21,554 bases of DNA from Bacillota bacterium. GTDB taxonomy: Bacteria; Bacillota; Clostridia; Oscillospirales; Ruminococcaceae. A program made the translations under genes and the position numbers. The stretch lies in contig JAEZDF010000067.1 of assembly GCA_023429685.1 (NCBI GenBank), positions 1 to 21,554 of the forward strand. The letters run 5' to 3'. Positions within the stretch are counted from its first letter, which is position 1; each line of letters starts with the position of its first letter. Positions 13,800-20,160 of this stretch are shown here, in pieces. The notes under the pieces were generated by a model that was not told where the DNA came from, searched no databases, and saw only the letters and a program-made list of their open reading frames with translations.

Positions 13800-14762
13800 A
13801 TGCGCATCGAAAAGCTCAAACCCGCGCTGAAGGACTACATCTGGGGCGGCACAGCGCTCAAGGAGCGGTTTGGCAAGCATACAGAGCTTGCGCGGGTTGC
13901 AGAAAGCTGGGAGCTTTCGTGCCACCCCGACGGTGAGAGCCTCATCGAAGGCGGGCAGTACGATGGCATGCCGCTTAGCCAATATCTCAGCGAGCAGAAA
14001 AACGCCGTGCTTGGCACAAACTGTGGGCGGTTTGCATCTTTTCCTGTGCTGATTAAGCTAATAGACGCGCAGCAACGCCTTTCGATACAGGTGCACCCAA
14101 ACGACGAGTACGCGTCGCGGGTTGAGGGTGGCTGCGGCAAAACCGAGATGTGGTATGTGGTAGACTGCAAGCCGGACGCCACACTGTATTACGGCTTTGC
14201 AAAGGAGATTACCAAGCAGCAGTTTGCCGAACTCATCCAAAGCGGCGAGCTGGAATCGGCACTCAACGCCCTGCCCGTCAAAAAGGGGGATGTGCTGTTC
14301 ATCGACGCGGGAACCATCCACGCCATCGGCGCGGGGATTTTGCTTGCAGAGATTCAGCAAAATTCCAACCTCACCTACCGTGTGTATGATTATAACCGCT
14401 CGAACGCGGACGGAAAGCCCCGTGAGCTGCAGGTGCAAAAGGCACTCGATGTCACCATCACAAAACCCTTTGCCCCGTCAAGTATAGCAGAGCAGCACTA
14501 CACCGTACTGGACGGATATCAGACACGGCGGCTTGCGCGGTGTGATTATTTTACGGTGCATGAGCTTAGGATAAACACACAAGCTTTACTGTGCGCGGAC
14601 AACACCTCATTTCACTCCCTGCTGTGTTTGGAGGGGGAAGGGGTGGCAGAAAACGCCGAACAGCATGTTGCCATAAAAAAAGGAGATAGCCTGTTTATAC
14701 CCGCCGGGCTTGGAGAGTACCGCATCGCGGGTAATCTGGTCTTACTTCACACCACCGTATAG
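13800..14762 (+). CDS. manA: Mannose-6-phosphate isomerase, class I
   Basis: Zinc enzyme that interconverts mannose-6-phosphate and fructose-6-phosphate, linking mannose use or GDP-mannose supply to glycolysis. It has 320 residues, the short cupin form usual in Bacillota. Zinc ligands are visible as Q97 and H99 (SIQVHPND), E116 (GKTEMW) and H174 (GTIHAIGAG), with the catalytic-region R195 (LTYRVYDYNR). The frame is open upstream to 13713, but that overlaps the -10 box; the ATG at 13800 has AAGGAG seven bases ahead and gives the family start (MRIEKLKPALKDYIWGG). It heads the operon, with only 9 bp to the next gene. Whether sugar metabolism is connected to the downstream damage-related genes is unclear. 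Confidence 0.93.
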   Translation: MRIEKLKPALKDYIWGGTALKERFGKHTELARVAESWELSCHPDGESLIEGGQYDGMPLSQYLSEQKNAVLGTNCGRFASFPVLIKLIDAQQRLSIQVHPNDEYASRVEGGCGKTEMWYVVDCKPDATLYYGFAKEITKQQFAELIQSGELESALNALPVKKGDVLFIDAGTIHAIGAGILLAEIQQNSNLTYRVYDYNRSNADGKPRELQVQKALDVTITKPFAPSSIAEQHYTVLDGYQTRRLARCDYFTVHELRINTQALLCADNTSFHSLLCLEGEGVAENAEQHVAIKKGDSLFIPAGLGEYRIAGNLVLLHTTV

Positions 14763-14771
14763 GGGAACAAC

Positions 14772-15659
14772 ATGGAATATATACCCGCAAAAACCATACT
14801 ATCCAGAACAAAGGATACCAGATGGTTTGGAACCGACTATACCATGAATATCTACAAGGGCTGCTGCCACGGCTGCATCTACTGCGACAGCCGCAGCGAC
14901 TGCTACCGGGTAGAGGAGTTTGACCGCGTGCGCGCAAAGCAGGACGCGCTTACCATCCTGCGAAACGACCTGCAGCGCAAGGTGAAAACAGGTGTTGTGG
15001 GCATGGGCGCGATGAGCGACCCCTACAACCCATTTGAGCGCGAGCTGCTGCTTACCCGTCATGCCCTTGAACTAATCGACGCATACGGCTTTGGTACGGC
15101 GATAGCAACCAAAAGCCCACTCGTTTCGCGGGATGCCGCCATCTTGCGCGACATCGCCAAGCATTCGCCGGTGATTGTGAAGATGACGGTGACGACCTGC
15201 GACGACGCGCTGTGCAACAAGATAGAGCCGTTTGCCCCGCCCGCGTCCGAGCGGCTGAAGGCAGTGCGGCAGCTATCCGACGCAGGGCTGTTTGTCGGTG
15301 TGCTACTGATGCCGGTTCTGCCGTTTATCGAGGACAGCGACCAAAACGTGCTGTCGGTGGTACGCGCTGCAAAGGAAAACGGAGCACGATTTGTGTACCC
15401 GTTTTTTGGCGTCACCCTGCGCGCAAACCAGCGGGAGCATTTCTTGAAAAGTCTGGACGACCGCTTTGCGGGGCAGGGGCTGCGCGAGCGGTATCTTGCG
15501 CAGTTTGGCGAGCGTTACGCCTGCCAAAGCCCGCGGGCAAAGGCGTTGTGGAGCGTCTTTGGGCAGGAGTGCGATCGGCTTGGGCTGTTATACCAAATGC
15601 GGGATATCATTGGCGCATATAAGCAGGGTTACGAAAACAGCCAGCTTACGTTCTTTTAG
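14772..15659 (+). CDS. SPL-family radical SAM protein (COG1533)
   Basis: A 295-residue radical SAM protein. Cluster ligands are C31, C35 and C38 in the context YKGCCHGCIYCDSR, the typical CX3CX2C signature of the spore photoproduct lyase-like / Rv2578c group. Family marks that follow are MGAMSDPYNPFE, TKSPLVSRD and VIVKMTVTT. True spore photoproduct lyase repairs UV-induced thymine dimers in spores, but most COG1533 members of this length and motif set are of unknown substrate, so I do not call it splB. It starts 9 bp after manA and was probably cotranscribed and coupled. The C-terminus (from about 210) contains a helical region with YLAQFGERYACQSP, of unknown role. Confidence 0.88.
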   Translation: MEYIPAKTILSRTKDTRWFGTDYTMNIYKGCCHGCIYCDSRSDCYRVEEFDRVRAKQDALTILRNDLQRKVKTGVVGMGAMSDPYNPFERELLLTRHALELIDAYGFGTAIATKSPLVSRDAAILRDIAKHSPVIVKMTVTTCDDALCNKIEPFAPPASERLKAVRQLSDAGLFVGVLLMPVLPFIEDSDQNVLSVVRAAKENGARFVYPFFGVTLRANQREHFLKSLDDRFAGQGLRERYLAQFGERYACQSPRAKALWSVFGQECDRLGLLYQMRDIIGAYKQGYENSQLTFF

Positions 15660-15712
15660 TCACGCTGCGGATGAAAAGCTGCTGCGTGATAGTCAAAAGG
15701 GGGCAATTCAGC

Positions 15713-16186
15713 ATGACCATTCACGAAATGAAGCCGCAACGGCTCAAAGAATCGCTCGATTTGGTGTGGCGGGTGTTTTTGGAGTTTGAAGCACCCGACT
15801 ACAGCGAGCAGGGTGTGGCGACGTTTCATGAGTTTATAGAATACGACGCGATGGCAAAGCGCATACAGGATGGAGAGATATCCCTGTGGTACGCGCTGGA
15901 GGGCGAGGCGGTTGTCGGCGTGGTCGCGGTGCGCCCGCAAGTGGGGCAAGCCGATTCACAAACGCATCCGCACATCAGCCTACTGTTTGTGGAAAAGACG
16001 CACCACAAAAAGGGGATTGCCCGCCGTCTGGTAGAGACTGCGACGCGCGGGCATACTACCGTTACAGTCAATTCATCGCCGTATGCGGTTGAGATTTACA
16101 AGCGGCTTGGTTTTATGCCCACTGCCTGCGAGCAGCTGCAAAGCGGGATACGATACACACCGATGAAACGAGGGGAAAACGAGTGA
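15713..16186 (+). CDS. GNAT-family N-acetyltransferase
   Basis: A 157-residue acetyl-CoA-dependent acyltransferase. The core is readable: N-terminal helices (KESLDLVWRVFLEFEAPDY), the beta4 strand (ISLLFVEKTHHKKG) leading into the acetyl-CoA loop KGIARRLVE, and the C-terminal NSSPYAVEIYKRLGF motif. Many clostridial GNATs carry the same ending. Substrate unknown. The frame opens at 15671, but the ATG at 15713 fits the family start and has AAGGGGG nine bases upstream. The stop overlaps the next start as GTGA, so the macrodomain gene is translationally coupled to it, which argues for linked function. Confidence 0.88.
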   Translation: MTIHEMKPQRLKESLDLVWRVFLEFEAPDYSEQGVATFHEFIEYDAMAKRIQDGEISLWYALEGEAVVGVVAVRPQVGQADSQTHPHISLLFVEKTHHKKGIARRLVETATRGHTTVTVNSSPYAVEIYKRLGFMPTACEQLQSGIRYTPMKRGENE

Positions 16187-16698
16187 AGCTAGAGATTATC
16201 AAGGGCGACATCACAACAATTAAGGTAGATGCCATCGTCAACGCCGCAAACACCACACTGCTGGGCGGCGGCGGGGTGGACGGCGCAATCCACGCCGCGG
16301 CGGGACCCGAGCTGCTGGCAGAGTGTAAAACGCTGGGCGGCTGCGAAACGGGTAAGGCAAAGCTGACGCTGGGATACAAGCTGCCCGCGCGGTTTGTTAT
16401 TCACACCCCGGGACCAATCTGGGGCGGGGGCGAGCATGGCGAGGCGGCGCTGCTTGCAAGCTGTTATCGCGAAAGCCTTGCGCTTGCCTCGCTGCACGGC
16501 TGCCGCACGGTGGCGTTTGCTTCCATCAGCACGGGGGTTTACCATTTTCCGCTTGCGCTGGCCGCCCCGATTGCGGTCAATACCATCATGGAATTCTTGG
16601 CGCAGGATACCATACTGCACCGCGTGATGCTGGTGTGCTTTGACGAGCACACAAAGAAGTTCTATGACGAGGCACTGGAACGGTACGCAAAACCATAA
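16183..16698 (+). CDS. Macrodomain O-acetyl-ADP-ribose deacetylase-like protein
   Basis: A 171-residue stand-alone macrodomain of the MacroD/YmdB type, which binds ADP-ribose and removes the acyl group from O-acetyl-ADP-ribose or mono-ADP-ribose from proteins. The diagnostic motifs are all present: GDIT at 8-11, the NAAN of the ribose pocket at 20-23, GGGGVDGAIH at 28-37 and SISTGVYHFP in the catalytic loop. HTPGPIW replaces the commoner HTVGPIW. It starts with GTG at 16183, with AGGGG eight bases before, overlapping the acetyltransferase stop by 4 bp. The Nudix domain two genes downstream could hydrolyse free ADP-ribose; that link is inference. Confidence 0.92.
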   Translation: MKLEIIKGDITTIKVDAIVNAANTTLLGGGGVDGAIHAAAGPELLAECKTLGGCETGKAKLTLGYKLPARFVIHTPGPIWGGGEHGEAALLASCYRESLALASLHGCRTVAFASISTGVYHFPLALAAPIAVNTIMEFLAQDTILHRVMLVCFDEHTKKFYDEALERYAKP

Positions 16699-16733
16699 GA
16701 CGAACACACGGACATCGAAGGGGGAAACGGAGT

Positions 16734-17351
16734 ATGCACCCATGGGAGAAGATTTCATTATCCGATTACGAGGCGCACATGAGCCTTGACGAGGTATTTC
16801 AGCTGCAAAAGCTCAGCGAAATTTTGTGCGCACAGCTACATGATTATGAGGTGACCTCCGCCGCTATCCTAGGCATTGCGGGGGGCAACGGACTGGAGCA
16901 TGTGGATACGGCGCACATGAAAACAGTGTACGGGGTAGATGTAAGCGCCGAGTACCTAGCCGCCTGCAAGGAACGGTATGGGCATCTCGGCGAGCGGCTG
17001 CAGCTGGTTCGGTGCGACCTATCGCTGCCAGAATCCTGCCTGCCGAGGGCGGAGCTTATCATTGCAAACCTGTTTATCGAGTACATCGGGCTAAACAGGT
17101 TCATAAGCCATATCGCAACCGCGCGACCGCGCTATGTGTCGTGCGTGATTCAGCAGAACCTCGGCGAGCAGTTCGTATCTCAGTCGCCGTATACACACGT
17201 ATTCGACGAAATCGGCGCATTACATAGCGACATCGACGAGCAGTCTCTTGTGGCGGCAATGGAAGAAAACGGATATGACTGCATATTGCAAAAAATAGTC
17301 CCCTTGCCAAACGCAAAACAGTTTGTTCGGATAGATTTTTGCAACGATTGA
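16734..17351 (+). CDS. Class I SAM-dependent methyltransferase
   Basis: A 205-residue Rossmann-type methyltransferase. Motif I is unusual but clear, GIAGGNGLEH (47-56), followed by the acidic end of beta2 in VYGVDVSAEYLAACKERYG (65-83) and, after LVRCDLSLPE, motif IV as ELIIANLFIEYIG. The start at 16734 has GGGGGAAACGGAG within 16 bp upstream. The N-terminal 35 residues form a helical cap (LDEVFQLQKLSEIL) that probably shapes the substrate site. The substrate cannot be told. It is 35 bp after the macrodomain gene and 11 bp before the Nudix fusion gene, whose ribosome site overlaps this stop. Confidence 0.87.
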   Translation: MHPWEKISLSDYEAHMSLDEVFQLQKLSEILCAQLHDYEVTSAAILGIAGGNGLEHVDTAHMKTVYGVDVSAEYLAACKERYGHLGERLQLVRCDLSLPESCLPRAELIIANLFIEYIGLNRFISHIATARPRYVSCVIQQNLGEQFVSQSPYTHVFDEIGALHSDIDEQSLVAAMEENGYDCILQKIVPLPNAKQFVRIDFCND

Positions 17352-17362
17352 GGTGACAGCAG

Positions 17363-18337
17363 ATGCTTCATGTCTGGTTTCATGAGCAGGCGGAGGGCAA
17401 AGATTTTAAGTATGCCGTTATCGTCGCCCGCGCCCACGGCAGATGGGTGTATTGCAAGCACAAGGAGCGTGACACGCTGGAATTCCCCGGCGGACACCGC
17501 GAGCAGGGGGAAGACATCGACGACACCGCGCGCCGCGAGCTATATGAAGAAACGGGTGCAGCGGAGTTTTCGCTGCGGCGCATCTGCCCCTATTCGGTCA
17601 CCGACGATAGCGGCGCGCTGCCCGAAACCTACGGGATGCTGTACTATGCGGAGATCACCCGCTTTGGCACCCTGCCCGTCTTTGAGATCGAGCGGGTGGA
17701 GCTGCACGAAGGTGCGCCCCGGTGCTGGACCTACCCGACGGTGCAGCCCATATTGACTGCCCATGTGGCAGAGGTGATGGGGCTGAACTGGGACGAGAAC
17801 CATCGTATGACGGAGGGAAACCCGATGACAGACATCACTGTACGTAGGGCGGAGATGGCGGATATTGCCGACATCAGCAGGGTGTTTGCAGGCAGCTGGC
17901 GGGTAGCGTATCGAGGAATAGTGGATGCCGCGTATCTCAGTCAGATTTCCGATGACCGATGGGTACAGCCGCTTACCGCTGAGCTACCCGAAAAGCAGCT
18001 GGATGGGTTTGTTGCGTGTTGCGGTAAGGAGACGATAGGCGCGGTGCTGACGCGGCGATCAAAGGTAACGGAATATCCCGATGACGGCGAAATCGTCGCC
18101 ATCTACACCCATCCCGATTGGTTTGGCAAAGGGGTAGGGCAGGCGTTGCTGGATGCGGCGTTTATCCATCTTCGCGCAGAAGGGTTTACCCACTGTGTGC
18201 TGGATGTGTTAGAGAATAACCAACGGGCGAAACGCTTCTACATAAAGAATGGGTTTGTTTTTACCGGGCAAACGCAGGAGCTTACGCTGGGTGAACCTGT
18301 GAGATGCGAGATTATGCGGGCAAGTCTTGTAAAGTGA
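17363..18337 (+). CDS. Nudix hydrolase - GNAT acetyltransferase fusion
   Basis: A 324-residue two-domain protein. The first domain (about 1-145) carries a perfect Nudix box from G44 to A66 (GX5EX7REUXEEXGU: GGHREQGE...RRELYEETGA), so it should hydrolyse a nucleoside diphosphate linked to another moiety. Its end, WTYPTVQP, is where free-standing clostridial Nudix proteins of this type usually stop. The second domain (about 155-324) is a complete GNAT with the acetyl-CoA motif HPDWFGKGVGQALLDAA and a C-terminal NNQRAKRFYIKNGF. GAGGTGA (17350-17356) serves the start and overlaps the methyltransferase stop. A strong ribosome site exists at the domain junction (separate entry), so the second domain may also be made alone. 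The fusion has no break in frame. Confidence 0.9.
   Translation: MLHVWFHEQAEGKDFKYAVIVARAHGRWVYCKHKERDTLEFPGGHREQGEDIDDTARRELYEETGAAEFSLRRICPYSVTDDSGALPETYGMLYYAEITRFGTLPVFEIERVELHEGAPRCWTYPTVQPILTAHVAEVMGLNWDENHRMTEGNPMTDITVRRAEMADIADISRVFAGSWRVAYRGIVDAAYLSQISDDRWVQPLTAELPEKQLDGFVACCGKETIGAVLTRRSKVTEYPDDGEIVAIYTHPDWFGKGVGQALLDAAFIHLRAEGFTHCVLDVLENNQRAKRFYIKNGFVFTGQTQELTLGEPVRCEIMRASLVK
17812..17827 (+). promoter_or_regulatory. Internal ribosome binding site and ATG for the GNAT half
   Basis: GGAGGG (17812-17817) lies seven bases before an in-frame ATG (17825) exactly at the Nudix/GNAT boundary, residue 155 of the fusion. Initiation here would give a 170-residue stand-alone acetyltransferase beginning MTDITVRRAEMADI, a normal GNAT start. 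It is either a relic of two genes that fused by loss of a stop codon or a working second start. Confidence 0.6.
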
Positions 18338-18361
18338 GAATAAGAGAAGGGGGATACATAC

Positions 18362-18946
18362 ATGGACATCAATATACTGCTGTATGACGAGTTTGAAACG
18401 CTCGATGCCTTTGGTCCGACGGAGATTTTGGGCGAGGTGGAGGATTTTTCGCTGAACTTCTACTCTCCAAACGGGGGAGAGGTGAAAAGTGCCCACGGGG
18501 TTCGCGTCATGACCGCACCGCTTGCCGAGATACAGTCCGAGGGCGTATTGTTTATCCCGGGTGGGTACGGGGCGCGGGCGTTGATGCAGGACAAGGCGTT
18601 CTTAGCCCGCCTGCGTGCACTTGCCGAGGACGCCTGCTGTTGCCTAACCGTGTGCACAGGTAGCGCATTGCTCGCCAAAACCGGCGTGCTTGATATGAAA
18701 AAGGCGACCACCAACAAGCAGCTGTTTGACTGGGTGGCGGAAAACAACGCCGATGTGAACTGGCAAAGAAGTGCCCGGTGGGTGACCGACGGCAAGTTTT
18801 ACACCTCCTCCGGCGTGACGGCGGGCATGGATATGACGCTGGGCTTTGTCTCCGATTCAGTGAACATGGATAAGGCGTACCAGATTGCCGCATACATCGA
18901 GTACGTGTGGAACCCCGACCCCGGCGACGACCCGTTTGCGGTGTAG
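18362..18946 (+). CDS. DJ-1/PfpI family protein
   Basis: A 194-residue class I glutamine-amidotransferase-like fold of the DJ-1/PfpI superfamily. The nucleophile elbow is TVCTGSALLA with C98, and the N-terminal acidic stretch YDEFETLDAFGPTEI (8-22) plus FIPGGYGAR (64-72) resembles the isonitrile-hydratase/ThiJ subgroup and AraC-linked versions. A histidine partner next to the Cys, as in proteases, is not apparent. Relatives include isonitrile hydratase and proposed glyoxal-damage enzymes; the activity here is undetermined. AGGGGG precedes the ATG. It is the last gene of the operon, 24 bp after the Nudix fusion, and ends just before a clear intrinsic terminator. Confidence 0.9.
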   Translation: MDINILLYDEFETLDAFGPTEILGEVEDFSLNFYSPNGGEVKSAHGVRVMTAPLAEIQSEGVLFIPGGYGARALMQDKAFLARLRALAEDACCCLTVCTGSALLAKTGVLDMKKATTNKQLFDWVAENNADVNWQRSARWVTDGKFYTSSGVTAGMDMTLGFVSDSVNMDKAYQIAAYIEYVWNPDPGDDPFAV

Positions 18947-18960
18947 CAGATACGCAATAA

Positions 18961-18999
18961 AACCCTCCTTGAAGAATTTTCAGGGAGGGTTGTTTTTTT
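18961..18999 (+). terminator. Intrinsic terminator of the manA to DJ-1 operon
   Basis: Arms AACCCTCCTTGAA (18961-18973) and TTCAGGGAGGGTT (18979-18991), 13 bp with one wobble, a 5-nt loop, then G and seven T residues. It starts 14 bp past the DJ-1 gene stop. Confidence 0.95.
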
Positions 19000-19060
19000 G
19001 AGGGAAGTTACTCTTTAAATAGTAGGTAAAAGAATACTCATAAACCTTATATGTAAATGA

Positions 19061-19089
19061 TTGAAATGTTGCAGATAATACCGTAAAAT
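19061..19089 (+). promoter_or_regulatory. Promoter for the anchored surface protein gene
   Basis: TTGAAA (19061-19066), an exact 17-bp spacer and TAAAAT (19084-19089), in an AT-rich stretch about 45 bp before the ATG. It shows this gene is transcribed apart from the upstream operon. Confidence 0.65.
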
Positions 19090-19137
19090 AGAATTGTGTA
19101 CAATATATGGTTATGAAAAGAGCAATGGGGGATATTA

Positions 19138-20055
19138 ATGAAAAAGCTGTGTCAGTCTTTCTTTTGCATCCTATTTACAGTGTATATGTTTTGTGTTTTT
19201 ATATATGCGTCTCCTGATAATCAAACAGACTTGTCAGTTTATGCGCAAGATTATTCCAGCATCATGGAAGACATTGAGAGCAGTAATAATAACCTAACAA
19301 AATCCCTTAAGGAATTCAATATTGTTATTAGTGAAAAAACCATCATGCCAATATTTGAAGGCAGCCTGATTTCTTATGCCGAGACAGGGGATTTTGGATT
19401 CACCCCGTATCTGATTGCGGGTGGGCAGGGGTATCTAGCAGAGGTCGTCGATCAGTCGGGTCACTTTGCGGGGATGATTGAATTTTCAGTAGACGGAAAA
19501 GCCCCCGACATTCATATGTATATGCAGTCGACAAAAAAGGAAGAGTCTGTGGATTTTAACGTAAATTACGATAGGGTTGTGTCATTAGTAAAGAAACACA
19601 ACATGGACGTAGAGCAGCTTTCTGCTAAAATGATGTGGGTAACGGGCATGGGCTACGTATATTACGTGACCGATGGCACCAAACAAGCGTTTATTGCGAC
19701 ACCTTTAAAAGGTACAAACGGCGATATTTTCACAAAGGAAAACAACGGAATTGTAGTGGTGGATGACACGTTATCCGACCTTGGAAAAAAGGAGATTGAA
19801 AAGATAAAACAGATTGAGGCAGAGGTAGCTGCGCTCCTCGCAGAGGACTTCCCCGAGACAGGAGGAAACGGTACTCCTGCGTACGTACCAAAAACCAGTG
19901 ATAATGCTATTAGTACGCAGGCACCGCAAGAAGTACAGGCAAATGAAAAGCCCAATCATACATGGGGAGTATTGCTTATCGCCATAACGGCTGTTGGTTT
20001 AGGGGTTGCTGTAGCGGTGCTGCTTGCTACAAGACATAAGAAGTATCGCAGATAG
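19138..20055 (+). CDS. Exported, C-terminally membrane-anchored protein of unknown function
   Basis: A 305-residue protein with an N-terminal signal peptide or anchor (MKKLCQ, hydrophobic 8-23, possible cleavage after YAS), an extracellular region of about 250 residues, a transmembrane helix at 276-297 and a basic tail RHKKYRR. This is the layout of a Gram-positive wall- or membrane-anchored protein. Just before the helix lie VPKTSDN (250-256), a Ser variant of the clostridial PKTGD sortase-like motif, and FPETGG (238-243); both are too far from the helix for an ordinary LPXTG signal. A coiled-coil-like charged segment spans about 215-236 (KKEIEKIKQIEAEVAALLAE). No domain is recognised in the body. 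Its first two thirds are clearly more AT-rich than the neighbours, suggesting later acquisition. GGGGG sits six bases before the ATG. It has its own promoter and terminator. Confidence 0.82.
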   Translation: MKKLCQSFFCILFTVYMFCVFIYASPDNQTDLSVYAQDYSSIMEDIESSNNNLTKSLKEFNIVISEKTIMPIFEGSLISYAETGDFGFTPYLIAGGQGYLAEVVDQSGHFAGMIEFSVDGKAPDIHMYMQSTKKEESVDFNVNYDRVVSLVKKHNMDVEQLSAKMMWVTGMGYVYYVTDGTKQAFIATPLKGTNGDIFTKENNGIVVVDDTLSDLGKKEIEKIKQIEAEVAALLAEDFPETGGNGTPAYVPKTSDNAISTQAPQEVQANEKPNHTWGVLLIAITAVGLGVAVAVLLATRHKKYRR

Positions 20056-20096
20056 AACAACACGGTAAACACGCGAGTTGTATTAATGATAATGCA

Positions 20097-20133
20097 ACAC
20101 AGGGGGCGTTTCATTACGAAACGCCCCCTGTGT
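20097..20133. terminator. Perfect 16-bp hairpin between convergent genes
   Basis: ACACAGGGGGCGTTTC (20097-20112) pairs perfectly with 20118-20133 around the loop ATTAC. It lies between the surface protein gene (plus) and pckG (minus), so it probably ends both transcripts. T-runs are weak on both sides. Confidence 0.85.
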
Positions 20134-20160
20134 CTATATACCGCAAATTCTTGTAATAGA

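Noticed and set aside
14772..15659. True spore photoproduct lyase (splB)
   Set aside because: It shares the cluster motif and the wider COG1533 family, but specific SplB residues could not be confirmed and no sporulation context is visible.
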